A DNA stretch of 34,571 nucleotides, taken from contig JAQAJJ010000091.1 in assembly GCA_028278675.1 (NCBI GenBank), forward strand, positions 1-34,571. The letters run 5' to 3'. Positions 34,482 to 34,571 of the stretch are shown here, piece after piece; the stretch's first letter is position 1, and each line of letters starts with the position of its first letter. The notes below the pieces were generated by a model that was not told the origin of the DNA, made no database searches, and worked only from the letters and a program-made list of their open reading frames with translations. The stretch comes from Candidatus Azophilus lithoversatilis (GTDB taxonomy: Bacteria > Pseudomonadota > Gammaproteobacteria > Pseudomonadales > Azotimanducaceae). Made by a program: the position numbers and the translations under genes.

Positions 34482-34571
34482 GAGTCTTAAAGCCCTAGCC
34501 CGAGTTTACCAACGAAAAAAATAAACTGTTGTATCTCAACAACTTAGGTTGACCGAATCGCGCGTATGGCA

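Noticed and set aside
1-34571. tRNA or rRNA genes
   Set aside because: No cloverleaf with a T-arm GGTTCGA-type signature or rRNA-like stretch was seen on either strand by eye; a covariance search was not possible.

Overview
The window is GC-rich bacterial chromosome, most likely from a gammaproteobacterium. The best evidence is the housekeeping order rsmA - apaH - cca - tsaD (divergent) - rpsU - yqeY, which follows the pseudomonad-type ksgA/apaH/cca/tsaD/rpsU/yqeY neighbourhood, together with a FabY-type ketoacyl synthase. The species cannot be named from the sequence.

Layout. (1) 1-8130 is a defence island: the end of hsdS, an intact Gabija pair (gajA, gajB), a frameshifted hsdR and a YgjP-type metallopeptidase gene cut by an in-frame TGA. 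(2) 8307-9041 is a TauE/SafE permease. (3) 9042-10912 is a layered wreck of a vapBC toxin-antitoxin operon: vapB is split by a tnpB-carrying element with terminal inverted repeats and a target duplication, and vapC is cut off by a palindromic repeat. (4) 10924-16733 (minus) holds a giant single-chain biotin-dependent carboxylase and a histone-deacetylase-like amidohydrolase. (5) 16892-19208 holds moaB, a D12-class adenine methyltransferase and a NotI-family endonuclease gene destroyed by a stop at codon 5 and later indels. (6) 19288-22780 is fabY-rsmA-apaH. (7) 22853-27820 holds a frameshifted uma2, cca, tsaD, a damaged rpsU and yqeY, with many short repeats between them. (8) 27829-33008 (minus) holds a TPR-sulfotransferase and a nitric oxide reductase operon (small membrane protein, norC, norB, cytochrome c). 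(9) 33369-34481 holds a Phd/PIN toxin-antitoxin pair and a second, apparently orphan, Phd antitoxin.

Two themes stand out. First, defence and mobile genes are broken repeatedly (hsdR, peptidase, vapB, vapC, tnpB, NotI-like endonuclease, uma2), while most housekeeping genes are intact; damage to rpsU is the puzzling exception. Gabija, the adenine methyltransferase and the terminal toxin-antitoxin pair survive. Second, small repeats are active. The most striking is an 87-bp element present as three tandem copies inserted in frame after codon 3 of norB, with further copies in intergenic DNA, so that norB is predicted to carry an 87-residue arginine-rich N-terminal extension. Hairpins built around a GGA loop form another family, and one of them holds the Shine-Dalgarno sequence of yqeY.

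The genes work in separate modules: DNA defence, fatty-acid supply (carboxylase, FabY), RNA maturation (RsmA, CCA, TsaD), alarmone clearance (ApaH), and respiratory NO reduction (NorCB with a cytochrome c).
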